40,137 nucleotides of DNA from Verrucomicrobiota bacterium (GTDB lineage: Bacteria > Verrucomicrobiota > Verrucomicrobiae > Chthoniobacterales > UBA10450). The stretch is taken from NCBI GenBank assembly GCA_005887855.1, contig VBQB01000045.1:1-40137 (forward strand), written 5' to 3'. A program made the position numbers and the translations under genes. Of this stretch, positions 17,687-25,336 are shown piece by piece; positions within the stretch are counted from its first letter, which is position 1; each line of letters begins with the position of its first letter. The notes below the pieces were generated by a model that worked only from the letters and a program-made list of their open reading frames with translations, made no database searches and was not told where the DNA came from.

Positions 17687-17913
17687 GTGGGTAAACAGGC
17701 CGAAACCTTCGTAGAGTTGCAAAGGTCCTTTGTCGCTGCCCACAGAAATTCCTGCAAGCATTGGCCGTCGTTAGCAGCGGCCTCGCGTATCAGATCAAGC
17801 TCGTATTGTTCGAACTCGACCTCCGTCATTTCCAGTTGGCGCCGCAACGCCACGGACGGAGTAAACTCAGGGATTGGAAAGTTGCGGATTGAAGCAGAGG
17901 ATTTTTCTAGCAT
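17683..17913 (-). CDS. Small hypothetical protein, first ATGA-coupled gene
   Basis: 76 residues, or 48 if translation starts at the internal ATG at 17829 (MTEVEFEQYELDLIREAA). The helical, acidic segment EFEQYELDLIREAAANDGQC is protein-like. Cysteines lie in the C-terminal half. No domain recognised. It begins 39 bp after the sigma region-2 protein on the same strand and its TGA overlaps the next ATG. Given that neighbour, an anti-sigma-like or accessory role can be imagined, but nothing in the sequence shows it. Confidence 0.5.
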   Translation of the reverse strand: MLEKSSASIRNFPIPEFTPSVALRRQLEMTEVEFEQYELDLIREAAANDGQCLQEFLWAATKDLCNSTKVSACLPT

Positions 17914-17952
17914 AAACTGTTGGGTTCGAGAATTGAAGGATCGGTAAAACGG

Positions 17953-18279
17953 TTACGTGACATGGCGGTCGCCAGAACCCGCTGCGGCACAAATCAACCG
18001 GCGGCCAGGTCCTACTCGGATGACTGCTGATATTAAGATCGTCGCGACTGCCGTTTGATCGCGCAGACTAGACAGTTGTTTTTGCGCACTGCGAAACGCG
18101 TTTCGCGTAAGCGCATTAGCCTCGCGAGGGTCATCGGTCAATCGAGAAGCGAAGCTGTAAACAGCGGGATAATAACGAGCGACCAAACTATCAAAACGTG
18201 AGCTTTTCGCTTTCATCGGCGGCTTTCTTTTTTTAGTGGTCGGAGATGGTGGACGTTTACCTGTTAGAATCGTTTCCAT
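17953..18279 (-). CDS. Truncated ECF-sigma-like protein (region 2 only)
   Basis: 108 residues. Residues about 28-85 (RFDSLVARYYPAVYSFASRL, TDDPREANALTRNAF, SAQKQLSSLRD) match sigma-70 region 2 of ECF factors, the part that contacts core polymerase and the -10 element. There is no region 4, so a conventional -35-binding sigma factor is not encoded. The start is supported by GAGGTGAG about seven bases upstream of the ATG. It appears to lead a small operon with the three coupled genes downstream. It could be a regulator, an anti-sigma-like decoy or a decayed sigma gene. Confidence 0.6.
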   Translation of the reverse strand: METILTGKRPPSPTTKKRKPPMKAKSSRFDSLVARYYPAVYSFASRLTDDPREANALTRNAFRSAQKQLSSLRDQTAVATILISAVIRVGPGRRLICAAAGSGDRHVT

Positions 18280-18496
18280 CTCTCACCTCGTTCTACGGAA
18301 ACGGCAGAACGAAGTTCCCCAAAAACAGCTGGGCAGCGATTATCCATAATTTTGTGATTGACCTCGGGAGTGGCGAGTCGGGTAGCCTGAATTCCAGTGG
18401 GGGCGCGTCAGCTTTGTAGTTTCACTGGCGCGTCTCCACCCCACAGGAGGCTGCCGTCAGGTGGCTCGTCGCGAAGTCAAACACTTGATTTTGGCA

Positions 18497-18703
18497 ATGT
18501 CTTCATCGACGACCGCACCGTCACGGCTGGAAAGTTTTTGAAGCGCCCGGCGTCGAGCCTGTCTTTTTGCAGAAAGATCAGGCGCTTAACTTATGCGCAG
18601 AACCGCGCCAGTTTTCGCTCAGGTGAGATTCGCATTTTTTTTGGATTCAACCGGCAATGTCGAGCGTACGATTGCGTTCAGCGAAGCAGATCGAAAGTTG
18701 TGA
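18497..18703 (+). pseudogene. Frameshifted small conserved protein gene
   Basis: Three frames together give one plausible protein: WKVFEAPGVEPVFLQKDQAL, then TYAQNRASFRSGEIRIF, then DSTGNVERTIAFSEADRKL and stop at 18701. Joining them needs removal of one extra base near 18586-18592 (between QAL and TYAQ) and one T from the run of eight T at about 18635-18642. The reconstructed product, roughly 67 residues, matches a small bacterial protein family of unknown function as I remember it. The probable start ATG is at 18497. Sequencing error in the T run is possible; two independent shifts favour a real pseudogene. Confidence 0.55.
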
Positions 18704-18744
18704 TTTTTGCGGCGGAGCAAAATCCGATGAGTGAAAATTTCTAG

Positions 18745-19221
18745 TTAACCGCAGGGGATCGAATAATCAGCCCAGATAACGCCACGCTCCAAGTTCCGAA
18801 CGAATTGCTGAGCGACGTTAAATCGCATGGGATAGTCGGGCAGTAAGCGCGAATATGTCGCCTTTAACGCGGGACGATTCGGCAAAGGTCGCGTGGCCTG
18901 ATCAAGTATGACAAACTCTCTCATATCCTGGGGCGGAAATGAGAAGTATTTCGGAGCCTTTGTGATGATCTTTGCCTCGTGCTCCAAGTGATTGCATGGC
19001 TGACAAATGCGAGTGCATGAAAAGCTAATCGTAAATGCTTGAATTCTGTCAATAAATTCCACTGCACCCGGCGACCGTGCCTGAAGTAAACTGGCCCAAT
19101 CTTCTCCCAGTCGTTTCCTGAAGTAGTCGCGCGGATAACAGCATCGTATAACGGGCTGTCCATTTTTGCCAATATTCGCGCTTGTTCTGCCATAGGGCAA
19201 AATGCTCGCTGCGTGGCTCAT
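18745..19221 (-). CDS. Hypothetical protein, uncertain
   Basis: A frame of 158 residues starting MSHAASILPYGRTSANIGKN. The C-terminal part (KYFSFPPQDMREFVILDQAT, RFNVAQQFVRNLERGVIWAD) has protein-like composition, which is why it is listed. No domain was recognised, there is no clear ribosome-binding site, and the start lies only 73 bp from the divergent secreted-protein gene. It may be a remnant. A longer version extending to 19599 would overlap that gene completely and was not accepted. Confidence 0.35.
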   Translation of the reverse strand: MSHAASILPYGRTSANIGKNGQPVIRCCYPRDYFRKRLGEDWASLLQARSPGAVEFIDRIQAFTISFSCTRICQPCNHLEHEAKIITKAPKYFSFPPQDMREFVILDQATRPLPNRPALKATYSRLLPDYPMRFNVAQQFVRNLERGVIWADYSIPCG

Positions 19222-19294
19222 ATTATCGGTTCGATGTCCTACTAGCTGGCCTTTACGGCGATATAGTGTGCGTCTAACAAACGGAGATTCAAGA

Positions 19295-19786
19295 ATGAAG
19301 CGATTTCTTCTCGGTACAATCATCTTCCTTTTAGCGGCCCACCCTGTCTTTTCGCAGGCCAAGAATCCGTCGGCCGGTCCGGAGGCGGCTCCAGAAACAT
19401 TTGCGGAAGCTAAACGTGCGATCGACAAGGGCAATGCACAGTGGATTGAGGCCTGGGAAAAGGGCGACCCGGAGATGGTCGCCGCCATCTTCACGGATGA
19501 TGCCGTCATGCTGTCCCGAGGTGGATGGATTTTCAAAGGTCGCCAACAGATTCTTGAGCGCCAAAAAGAGGCAATGCAAAGTGTCACGCGCCCGATCAAG
19601 GTCTCGATTATTACGGTGAATGTATGGTTGGACGGCGAGACGGCTTATGAGACCGGGAAATATAAATATGAGTACACAGAAAAAGGGAAACTGGCGACGG
19701 AGGAAGGTCGTTATGTCACGATGTGGAAACGCCAAAGAGACGGATCATGGAAATTATCCATGGATATACCAGTCCCGCAGCAATGA
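19295..19786 (+). CDS. Secreted SnoaL/DUF4440-like (NTF2-fold) protein
   Basis: 163 residues from the ATG at 19295, preceded by GGAG about nine bases upstream. Residues 1-22 (MKRFLLGTIIFLLAAHPVFS) are a signal peptide. The mature part has the DUF4440/NTF2-like pattern: WIEAWEKGDPEMVAAIFTDD, AVMLSRGG, FKGRQQILE and a C-terminal YVTMWKRQRDGSWKLSMD. Such domains often bind small hydrophobic ligands or are enzymes of unknown reaction. An upstream in-frame ATG at 19202 would hide the signal peptide and was rejected. Confidence 0.8.
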   Translation: MKRFLLGTIIFLLAAHPVFSQAKNPSAGPEAAPETFAEAKRAIDKGNAQWIEAWEKGDPEMVAAIFTDDAVMLSRGGWIFKGRQQILERQKEAMQSVTRPIKVSIITVNVWLDGETAYETGKYKYEYTEKGKLATEEGRYVTMWKRQRDGSWKLSMDIPVPQQ

Positions 19787-20138
19787 CCCACGCTCAATCC
19801 CAGTGTTGCAACGCAGTGATATTCTCCTGAGGGCTGTCGGATAAACGCAGGTTAATGCTGCAGATCCAATGCCGGCAAGAAACATCTCGCCTTCAGTTTC
19901 GTAACGGTGGCATACAAATTCGCCTCGAAATTTCACCAGTTTAGCCCTTGCCCATTTGAAACGAGTGCGTCTCCTGCGCCGCGGAGGACGGGGTACAGAG
20001 CCGTGCTTTACTCGGCGGCCTCTCTCGTGCCGGAAATGCAACCGCCCGTATCTCAGACAGAATCACCGCCGCCAGGACAAGATAAAGGCATAGCCTAATT
20101 ATTCAGTTCATCATATATTCAAACCTTCACGCTTTAGT
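19787..20138. other. Non-coding interval
   Basis: 352 bp between convergent genes. I see no gene, strong hairpin or repeat in it. Confidence 0.4.
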
Positions 20139-20375
20139 TCAAATAGCGCAGGTGTTTGTCCTCGAAAAGGAATAGCTCGCGGCCCCCAGATTCCGCCGTC
20201 TGAATTTCATCCGCGCGCGCTGCTGTTCCCGAGCGGCGACCGCATGTTTCGCGCGGTAATTTTTATTTACCGCCGGCACCGGGCACAACATGCATAGCCC
20301 TGCCTGCTTGTACCGAAGCTGATAACGACGCGCCCGCGAAATGTACCCGCCATTTGAAACAACGCCACTGGTCAT
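20139..20375 (-). CDS. Small cysteine-containing protein coupled to the GlxA-like regulator
   Basis: 78 residues, starting MTSGVVSNGGYISRARRYQL. It contains AGLCMLCPVPAVNKNY with a CxxC pair, then a basic segment AREQQRARMKFRRRN. This resembles small zinc-ribbon-like proteins, but a second cysteine pair is missing (NYRAKH where a Cys might be expected), so metal binding is uncertain. Two things support it: the ATG overlaps the TGA of the upstream regulator (ATGA), and GGAGG lies nine bases before the ATG. No function is known. Confidence 0.55.
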   Translation of the reverse strand: MTSGVVSNGGYISRARRYQLRYKQAGLCMLCPVPAVNKNYRAKHAVAAREQQRARMKFRRRNLGAASYSFSRTNTCAI

Positions 20376-21571
20376 CTCGCTGGCCTCCGATTGATGTGAA
20401 ACCCCTGTTGGTATACCTTCACCAAAACTTTCTTCGCCGAAGTCCTCCGTCGAGCACGATAGGTGCATGGTCGAACGCCGACATGGCGCTCGAAAGCTTT
20501 ACTAAACACATCCGCACTTTTGAAGCCAAGCGAGGTTGCTATACTCTCAAGATTGTTTCGAGGGACCAGTACCCGCTGCCGCGCTTCACTGATACGGGCT
20601 TCGGTAACAAACTGCGAGGGGGCTTTGCCAAAGGCTTTATTGAATAAACGCGTGAAGTTCCGGCGTGACATGCCTGCTCTCTCAGCGAGGGAGTCGACCG
20701 AAAGATCGCGGCTGAGATGGGATAGGATCCAGGCAGGCAAGTCAGCGAAGCGGTCGGACGATTGAACCTGAAACTGTAAGGGTTCGGAGTACTGCTCCTC
20801 TTCGCCGGATCGCTTAAGATGAATAATGAGCTCCCGTGCCAGCCTCAAAGCCATCTGCCGTCCGTAATCCTCCTCAATCAAAGCGAGCGAAAAATCAACG
20901 GTCGAGGTTCCTCCCGCGCATGTATAAAAAAGTCCATCTTTTACGAAGAGGGCTCTGGGATTAACGCGGAGTTTAGGAAACCGCGAGGCAACATCTTTGG
21001 CGAAGCGCCAGTGCGTTACGACCTGCCGGCCGTCGAGCAGACCGGTCGCTGCAAGCGCGTAGATACCAGTGCCAAGGGCCGCGATACGTCTTGTGCCGGG
21101 CGCTCGGCAATTTAGCCACTTTGCGATGACGTTGTTGAGTTTCGGATCGTGAATTCCACTGCCACCAGGCACAATCACTGTGTCGAGCTGCGGCGCGTGC
21201 TGCATATCCATCTGTGGCTTTATGACGATGCCCGACTCCGTCACCCCAGGTTTCGCGCCGACCCCAATTGTCACGACCTGATAGCAACTGCGGTCCCGTC
21301 CATGGTCCGTTGGAATCGTCGATCGCGAAAACGTCTCCGCTGGCCCAATTAAATCGGCGGCCGTCATTTGTTCGAATACTATGATGCCAATCAGTTTCGC
21401 CTTCGCTGTGTCATCAAACCCGCTCGCATGGCGCAGGGGCGCCGAAGGCTGGCCGTTAGATGTACGCCGCAGAAACGGTTTGATGATCCGAACGGATCCA
21501 GAACGGTTCGTCGTCCAAGCAGATGCGTGCGAGTTGCTGGCAATCGTTCTCTCCACATAAGGATAAGCCAC
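20372..21571 (-). CDS. GlxA-type transcriptional regulator (DJ-1/PfpI domain plus AraC HTH)
   Basis: 399 residues from the longest start; the first 60 residues are not domain-like, so the true start may be later, near KLIGIIVFEQMTAADLIGPA. A DJ-1/PfpI-like domain follows (LDTVIVPGGSGIHD, GTGIYALAATGLLDGRQVVT HWRF). The C-terminal AraC domain has two helix-turn-helices (LSVDSLAERAGMSRRNFTRL and ESIATSLGFKSADVFSKAF). The catalytic Cys of true DJ-1 peptidases is replaced in GTGIYAL, as is usual for regulators. It is a clear paralogue of the gene at 28551-29672 and divergent from the ECF sigma gene. Confidence 0.87.
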   Translation of the reverse strand: MAYPYVERTIASNSHASAWTTNRSGSVRIIKPFLRRTSNGQPSAPLRHASGFDDTAKAKLIGIIVFEQMTAADLIGPAETFSRSTIPTDHGRDRSCYQVVTIGVGAKPGVTESGIVIKPQMDMQHAPQLDTVIVPGGSGIHDPKLNNVIAKWLNCRAPGTRRIAALGTGIYALAATGLLDGRQVVTHWRFAKDVASRFPKLRVNPRALFVKDGLFYTCAGGTSTVDFSLALIEEDYGRQMALRLARELIIHLKRSGEEEQYSEPLQFQVQSSDRFADLPAWILSHLSRDLSVDSLAERAGMSRRNFTRLFNKAFGKAPSQFVTEARISEARQRVLVPRNNLESIATSLGFKSADVFSKAFERHVGVRPCTYRARRRTSAKKVLVKVYQQGFHINRRPAR

Positions 21572-21643
21572 AAATCCGAGAAAAAGGGCTCATCGATTAG
21601 CGAACTGGACGGGTTATCGCCGTCAGATTACAGTCTCTCCGTT

Positions 21644-22213
21644 ATGGTAGGCGAGCACGTGGAGGCCGAACACGCGCCAGCTCCCCCTGGAGATCGAAGC
21701 CATAGCTCGGATACCGTTGAGTTGCCGGCCGCAACGTACGAAAAGCTACGCCGTCTAGCCGCAGAATATCTCAGAAGCGAACGTGCGGGTCACACCCTGC
21801 AACCGACAGCCTTGCTGCATGAAGCTTTTTTGCGCGTACTCAAACGCCCGGATCATCCTTGGCGCAGCGAAACGCATGTCATCGCGTTCGCAGCGCGGGC
21901 GATGCGACGCATTTTGATTAGCTATGGAATCGCTCGCACACGTGACAAAAGAGGCGGACCCTCAGTAGTACGATTGCCGCTGGATGAAGCTCTTGATTTT
22001 TGCGTTGAACGCGACCTTAACATCGTTGCAGTGGATGAGGCGCTTGAGGAACTTGAATTGGAGGATCCGCGGCAAGCCCAAATTGTTGAGCTGCGATTTT
22101 TCGCTGGTCTCACTGTCGATGAGATCGCGGCCACTCTTAAAATATCACGTGCGACGGTGAAGCGGGATTGGGCCACTGCAAAATTGTGGCTGCGTAGCCG
22201 ATTATGCAACTGA
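21644..22213 (+). CDS. ECF-like RNA polymerase sigma factor (TIGR02999-type)
   Basis: 189 residues from the ATG at 21644; an upstream in-frame start would overlap the divergent regulator and adds non-homologous residues. Region 2 reads KLRRLAAEYLRSERAGHTLQ, PTALLHEAF and FAARAMRRILISYG. Region 4 reads DPRQAQIVELRFFAGLTVDE with the HTH IAATLKISRATVKRDW. This matches the TIGR02999 group, which is often encoded next to Ser/Thr kinases; a kinase gene follows 55 bp downstream here. It probably responds to signals relayed by that kinase. Confidence 0.9.
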   Translation: MVGEHVEAEHAPAPPGDRSHSSDTVELPAATYEKLRRLAAEYLRSERAGHTLQPTALLHEAFLRVLKRPDHPWRSETHVIAFAARAMRRILISYGIARTRDKRGGPSVVRLPLDEALDFCVERDLNIVAVDEALEELELEDPRQAQIVELRFFAGLTVDEIAATLKISRATVKRDWATAKLWLRSRLCN

Positions 22214-22268
22214 TACTGTGAACTTGCCAATACTGTGAACGAGAAGACTGAGCCAGGCACGACGCGAA

Positions 22269-24848
22269 TTGAGTCGAATCCGGCACGCTGGCAGCGTCTC
22301 AAAAATATCCTCGCCGACGCGTTGGAGCAGACCTCTTCCGAAGAGCGTACGGCAGTGCTCAAACAATCGTGCGCCGATGACACGGCGCTCCTTCGTGAGG
22401 CTGAAAAGCTCCAATCGAATCGGCGAACGAATCGGCGCGTATGCGATCATCAGCGAACTGGGGCGTGGAGGCATGGGAGCCGTTTACCTTGCCGAGCGGG
22501 CCGATGGACAATTTGAGAAGCGCGTCGCGATCAAAGTACTTAAACGGGGTACAGATACCGACGAAGTGCTGCGTCGTTTTAGAATTGAGCGGCAAATCCT
22601 CGCCAATCTTGAGCATCCGAACATCACGCGGCTTCTAGACGCGGGTACAACGAATGACGGCTTACCGTACTTCGTGATGGAGTTTATCGAAGGCACACCG
22701 ATCACACATTTCGTTCAGCGGAAGAACGTCGATTTACGAGGCCGGCTTAAGCTCTTTTTGAAGGTCTGTTCTGCAGTGGATCTCGCGCACCAAAACCAGA
22801 TCATTCACCGCGATATCAAACCCACTAACGTGCTTGTGAAACATGATGGTGAGCCAAAGTTGCTCGACTTCGGCATCGCCAAGTTGCTTAGCGTCGATTC
22901 TGATGATGGTAAAATCACTGTCGCGGCCGAGCGCAGGCTTACGCCCATGTACGCTGCCCCAGAGCAGAGTGTGGGGCAGCCGGCCACAATCGCAACCGAC
23001 GTATACTCGCTCGGTGCACTTCTCTACGAACTGCTGACAAACAAGCCGCCAAGTAGTAGGGCGGATGGCAACCCTTCGCGGGACGATGTGTCGAGGCATC
23101 TGATGGAGCCGCAGTTACCCAGCCAGCTTGTCGACGATCCCAGAACTAAACATCAGTTGCAGGGTCAACTCGATCGAATCGTAGCACGGACAATGCGACA
23201 CGATCCAGCACAGCGCTATTCCTCCGTAACTGCCTTGTCGGAAGACCTAGAACAATATCTCAGCGGAAGAGCGCCTCGTTCCGAAAAGTTTTCAGTGCAT
23301 CCCTCCGCTGCGGAGAGCAGGTCCCAGCCCTTAATTGTCGGAACCATTTCTCGGCACCGCTGGTACATTGCCGCTGGAGCTTTCGCAATAATTGTGCTCG
23401 GGGCTGTGGTGCTCCTAAGCCTGCCAAAGGGCCGGCTGCTTGAGAAACATAGGGTCGAAAATACGGCTGCCGCGGCTTCGTCGGGAACCGTCACGGCTAC
23501 AGTTCGCTCGATAGCGGTGTTGCCGTTCGAGCCGCTCGGGCAGGATATGAATGATGAGCTATTGGGGCTTGGCATGGCCGATGCAGTAATCGGCAGAATG
23601 AGCAATCTCAAGCAACTCGTCGTTTTGCCAACCAGTGCTGTTTCGAAATACAATGGGCCAGCAAAGGACCCGCTCGCGGCGGGGCGTACTTTGCAAGTAG
23701 ATGCGATCATGAGCGGAACTGTCCAGCGATCCGGCAACCAGGTGCGAGTTACCGTGCAACTTGTCAACGTCCGCAGCGGCCGCGTTGTTTGGTCCGAAAA
23801 GTTTGACCAAACCTTCACCGACATCTTTGGTATTCAAGATACGATTTCCGACAACGTTGTTCGATCGCTTGCCCTTAATCTTACTGCTGCTGAGCAGAAG
23901 CAACTGGCAAAACGTTACACGACGAGCGCCGGGGCCTACGACGAATATTTGATGGGTCTTTATTTCTGGAATGCGCGATCGAGAGATGAGCTAAAGAAGG
24001 CGATCGACCATTTTGGACGCGCAATCGAGAAGGATCCAAATTTTGCTCTCGCCTACGCATTAATGGCGGACTGCTACTACCTGCAATACTACTATTACTA
24101 CGATCGTCGACCGGATCGAATCCAGGATGCTCAGACGGCAATCGAACGCGCGCTGCTCCTCGACGATACGATTGCCGAGGCTCATGTCGCCGCGGCTATG
24201 GTTCAGTTTTACCAGAGAGACGATGAGAAAGCCATGGATTCGCTTCGCCGCGCTATCGCCTTAAACCCCAATTTGTCTGTCGCTCACCAGCGCTACGGCT
24301 GGGCGTTGGCCGCGTTAGGGCATTTGGATGATTCTGTTCGAGAGATGAGGCGTGCTCAAGAGCTCGACCCACTCTCGCACGTCAATAACACAGCTCTGGG
24401 AATCCAGGCCCCGGTACAGAGCAACCTAGCATCTGCCTACTTTTTCAATGGCATGTATCAACAAGCGATTGAACGTTATCAGAAGGTACGTGAACTCGAT
24501 CCTGACGGAAAAGGCGACGTTCTTGCCTCGATCGCGACTGTTCTGGTTTCTGCGGGACGCAAATCGGAGGCGGATTCGATGATGCCGGAAATTTTGCAAC
24601 TAGCGGCTGCGGGCAAGGCTGATCCCTACTACATCGTTGCGTTATACGCTGTCCGAGGTGAGAAGGACGCAGCGTTCGAGTGGTTCGAAAAGGCGTTACA
24701 GAGCAGTGGTGAGACACAAACGAACGGGAACGATTCGCGAATGATCAGGTATGACCCCATGTTGGATCCGCTGCGCTCGGACAGCAGGTTTGCGGCGTTA
24801 CTGCGGCAGTACAATCGAGGCTCGCTTCTCGAGGCTCCTAATAAGTAG
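22269..24848 (+). CDS. Ser/Thr protein kinase with TM, TolB-N/FlgO-like and TPR domains (N-terminus frameshifted)
   Basis: The kinase frame gives 859 residues. The domain begins near residue 57 (YAIISELGRGGMGAVYLAER), with VAIKVLK, catalytic HRDIKPTNVLV and DFG all present, so activity is plausible. A TM segment (WYIAAGAFAIIVLGAVVLLS) is near 365-390, then a periplasmic TolB-N-like region (SIAVLPFEPLGQDM, AIMSGTVQRSGNQVRVTVQL) and several TPRs. The first 50 residues of this frame are not kinase-like; the usual N-terminal segment (RWQRLKNILADALEQTSSEE) is in another frame starting at GTG 22235. The frames meet near 22405-22416, next to a 12-bp imperfect tandem repeat. A frameshift there is likely. 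Confidence 0.83.
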   Translation: MSRIRHAGSVSKISSPTRWSRPLPKSVRQCSNNRAPMTRRSFVRLKSSNRIGERIGAYAIISELGRGGMGAVYLAERADGQFEKRVAIKVLKRGTDTDEVLRRFRIERQILANLEHPNITRLLDAGTTNDGLPYFVMEFIEGTPITHFVQRKNVDLRGRLKLFLKVCSAVDLAHQNQIIHRDIKPTNVLVKHDGEPKLLDFGIAKLLSVDSDDGKITVAAERRLTPMYAAPEQSVGQPATIATDVYSLGALLYELLTNKPPSSRADGNPSRDDVSRHLMEPQLPSQLVDDPRTKHQLQGQLDRIVARTMRHDPAQRYSSVTALSEDLEQYLSGRAPRSEKFSVHPSAAESRSQPLIVGTISRHRWYIAAGAFAIIVLGAVVLLSLPKGRLLEKHRVENTAAAASSGTVTATVRSIAVLPFEPLGQDMNDELLGLGMADAVIGRMSNLKQLVVLPTSAVSKYNGPAKDPLAAGRTLQVDAIMSGTVQRSGNQVRVTVQLVNVRSGRVVWSEKFDQTFTDIFGIQDTISDNVVRSLALNLTAAEQKQLAKRYTTSAGAYDEYLMGLYFWNARSRDELKKAIDHFGRAIEKDPNFALAYALMADCYYLQYYYYYDRRPDRIQDAQTAIERALLLDDTIAEAHVAAAMVQFYQRDDEKAMDSLRRAIALNPNLSVAHQRYGWALAALGHLDDSVREMRRAQELDPLSHVNNTALGIQAPVQSNLASAYFFNGMYQQAIERYQKVRELDPDGKGDVLASIATVLVSAGRKSEADSMMPEILQLAAAGKADPYYIVALYAVRGEKDAAFEWFEKALQSSGETQTNGNDSRMIRYDPMLDPLRSDSRFAALLRQYNRGSLLEAPNK

Positions 24849-25336
24849 ACCTTAGCTGTAAGCAACGTGTGGCGTCTGGCGGCTTCATGCTCCCGGACTA
24901 CGTCAAGCCGGGTTGGTCCTGACGTTTCTGATTGTTTGGGCGGCCGCATTCAATGCCATAATGTTGTTTGCCATGCGATATTTCGTGCAACGCTGGTGCT
25001 GGGCTCGGTAACGAATTGTCGGAACTCAAGAGTGCTTAGCAAATGGACGCACTAATAACCTCTGCGGTTATGAGTCGTTGATTTCTGAAAGCTACGCGAG
25101 AACGTTTGTGGACTGGACCACAGGACATTCGACCAACGCCCGTCAACCGAGGACAGATTGAAGGCCGATTTGTTCAAACAAGCGCGGCGGAACTAACTGC
25201 GGGCTGAACAAGCCCAAGCGACATTTACCAAAGCATCTCCCAAGTAGTCGCAAACCGGCTGGCCCAAAGTCTCGTTTCTTTGTCCTAACAGCAAAACTGC
25301 ATTTTGCGTTATACCGCCAAATCTATGGAGAGACCT
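24849..25336. other. Non-coding interval before the TonB receptor
   Basis: 488 bp with no convincing gene. A weak hairpin ATAACC-TCTGC-GGTTAT lies near 25055. The promoter of the receptor is presumably here, but no clear -35/-10 pair was identified. Confidence 0.4.

Noticed and set aside
18397..18744. 115-aa plus-strand open frame taken as an intact gene
   Set aside because: Only the piece TYAQNRASFRSGEIRIF is protein-like; the rest of the family sequence is in other frames, so it is treated as a pseudogene.
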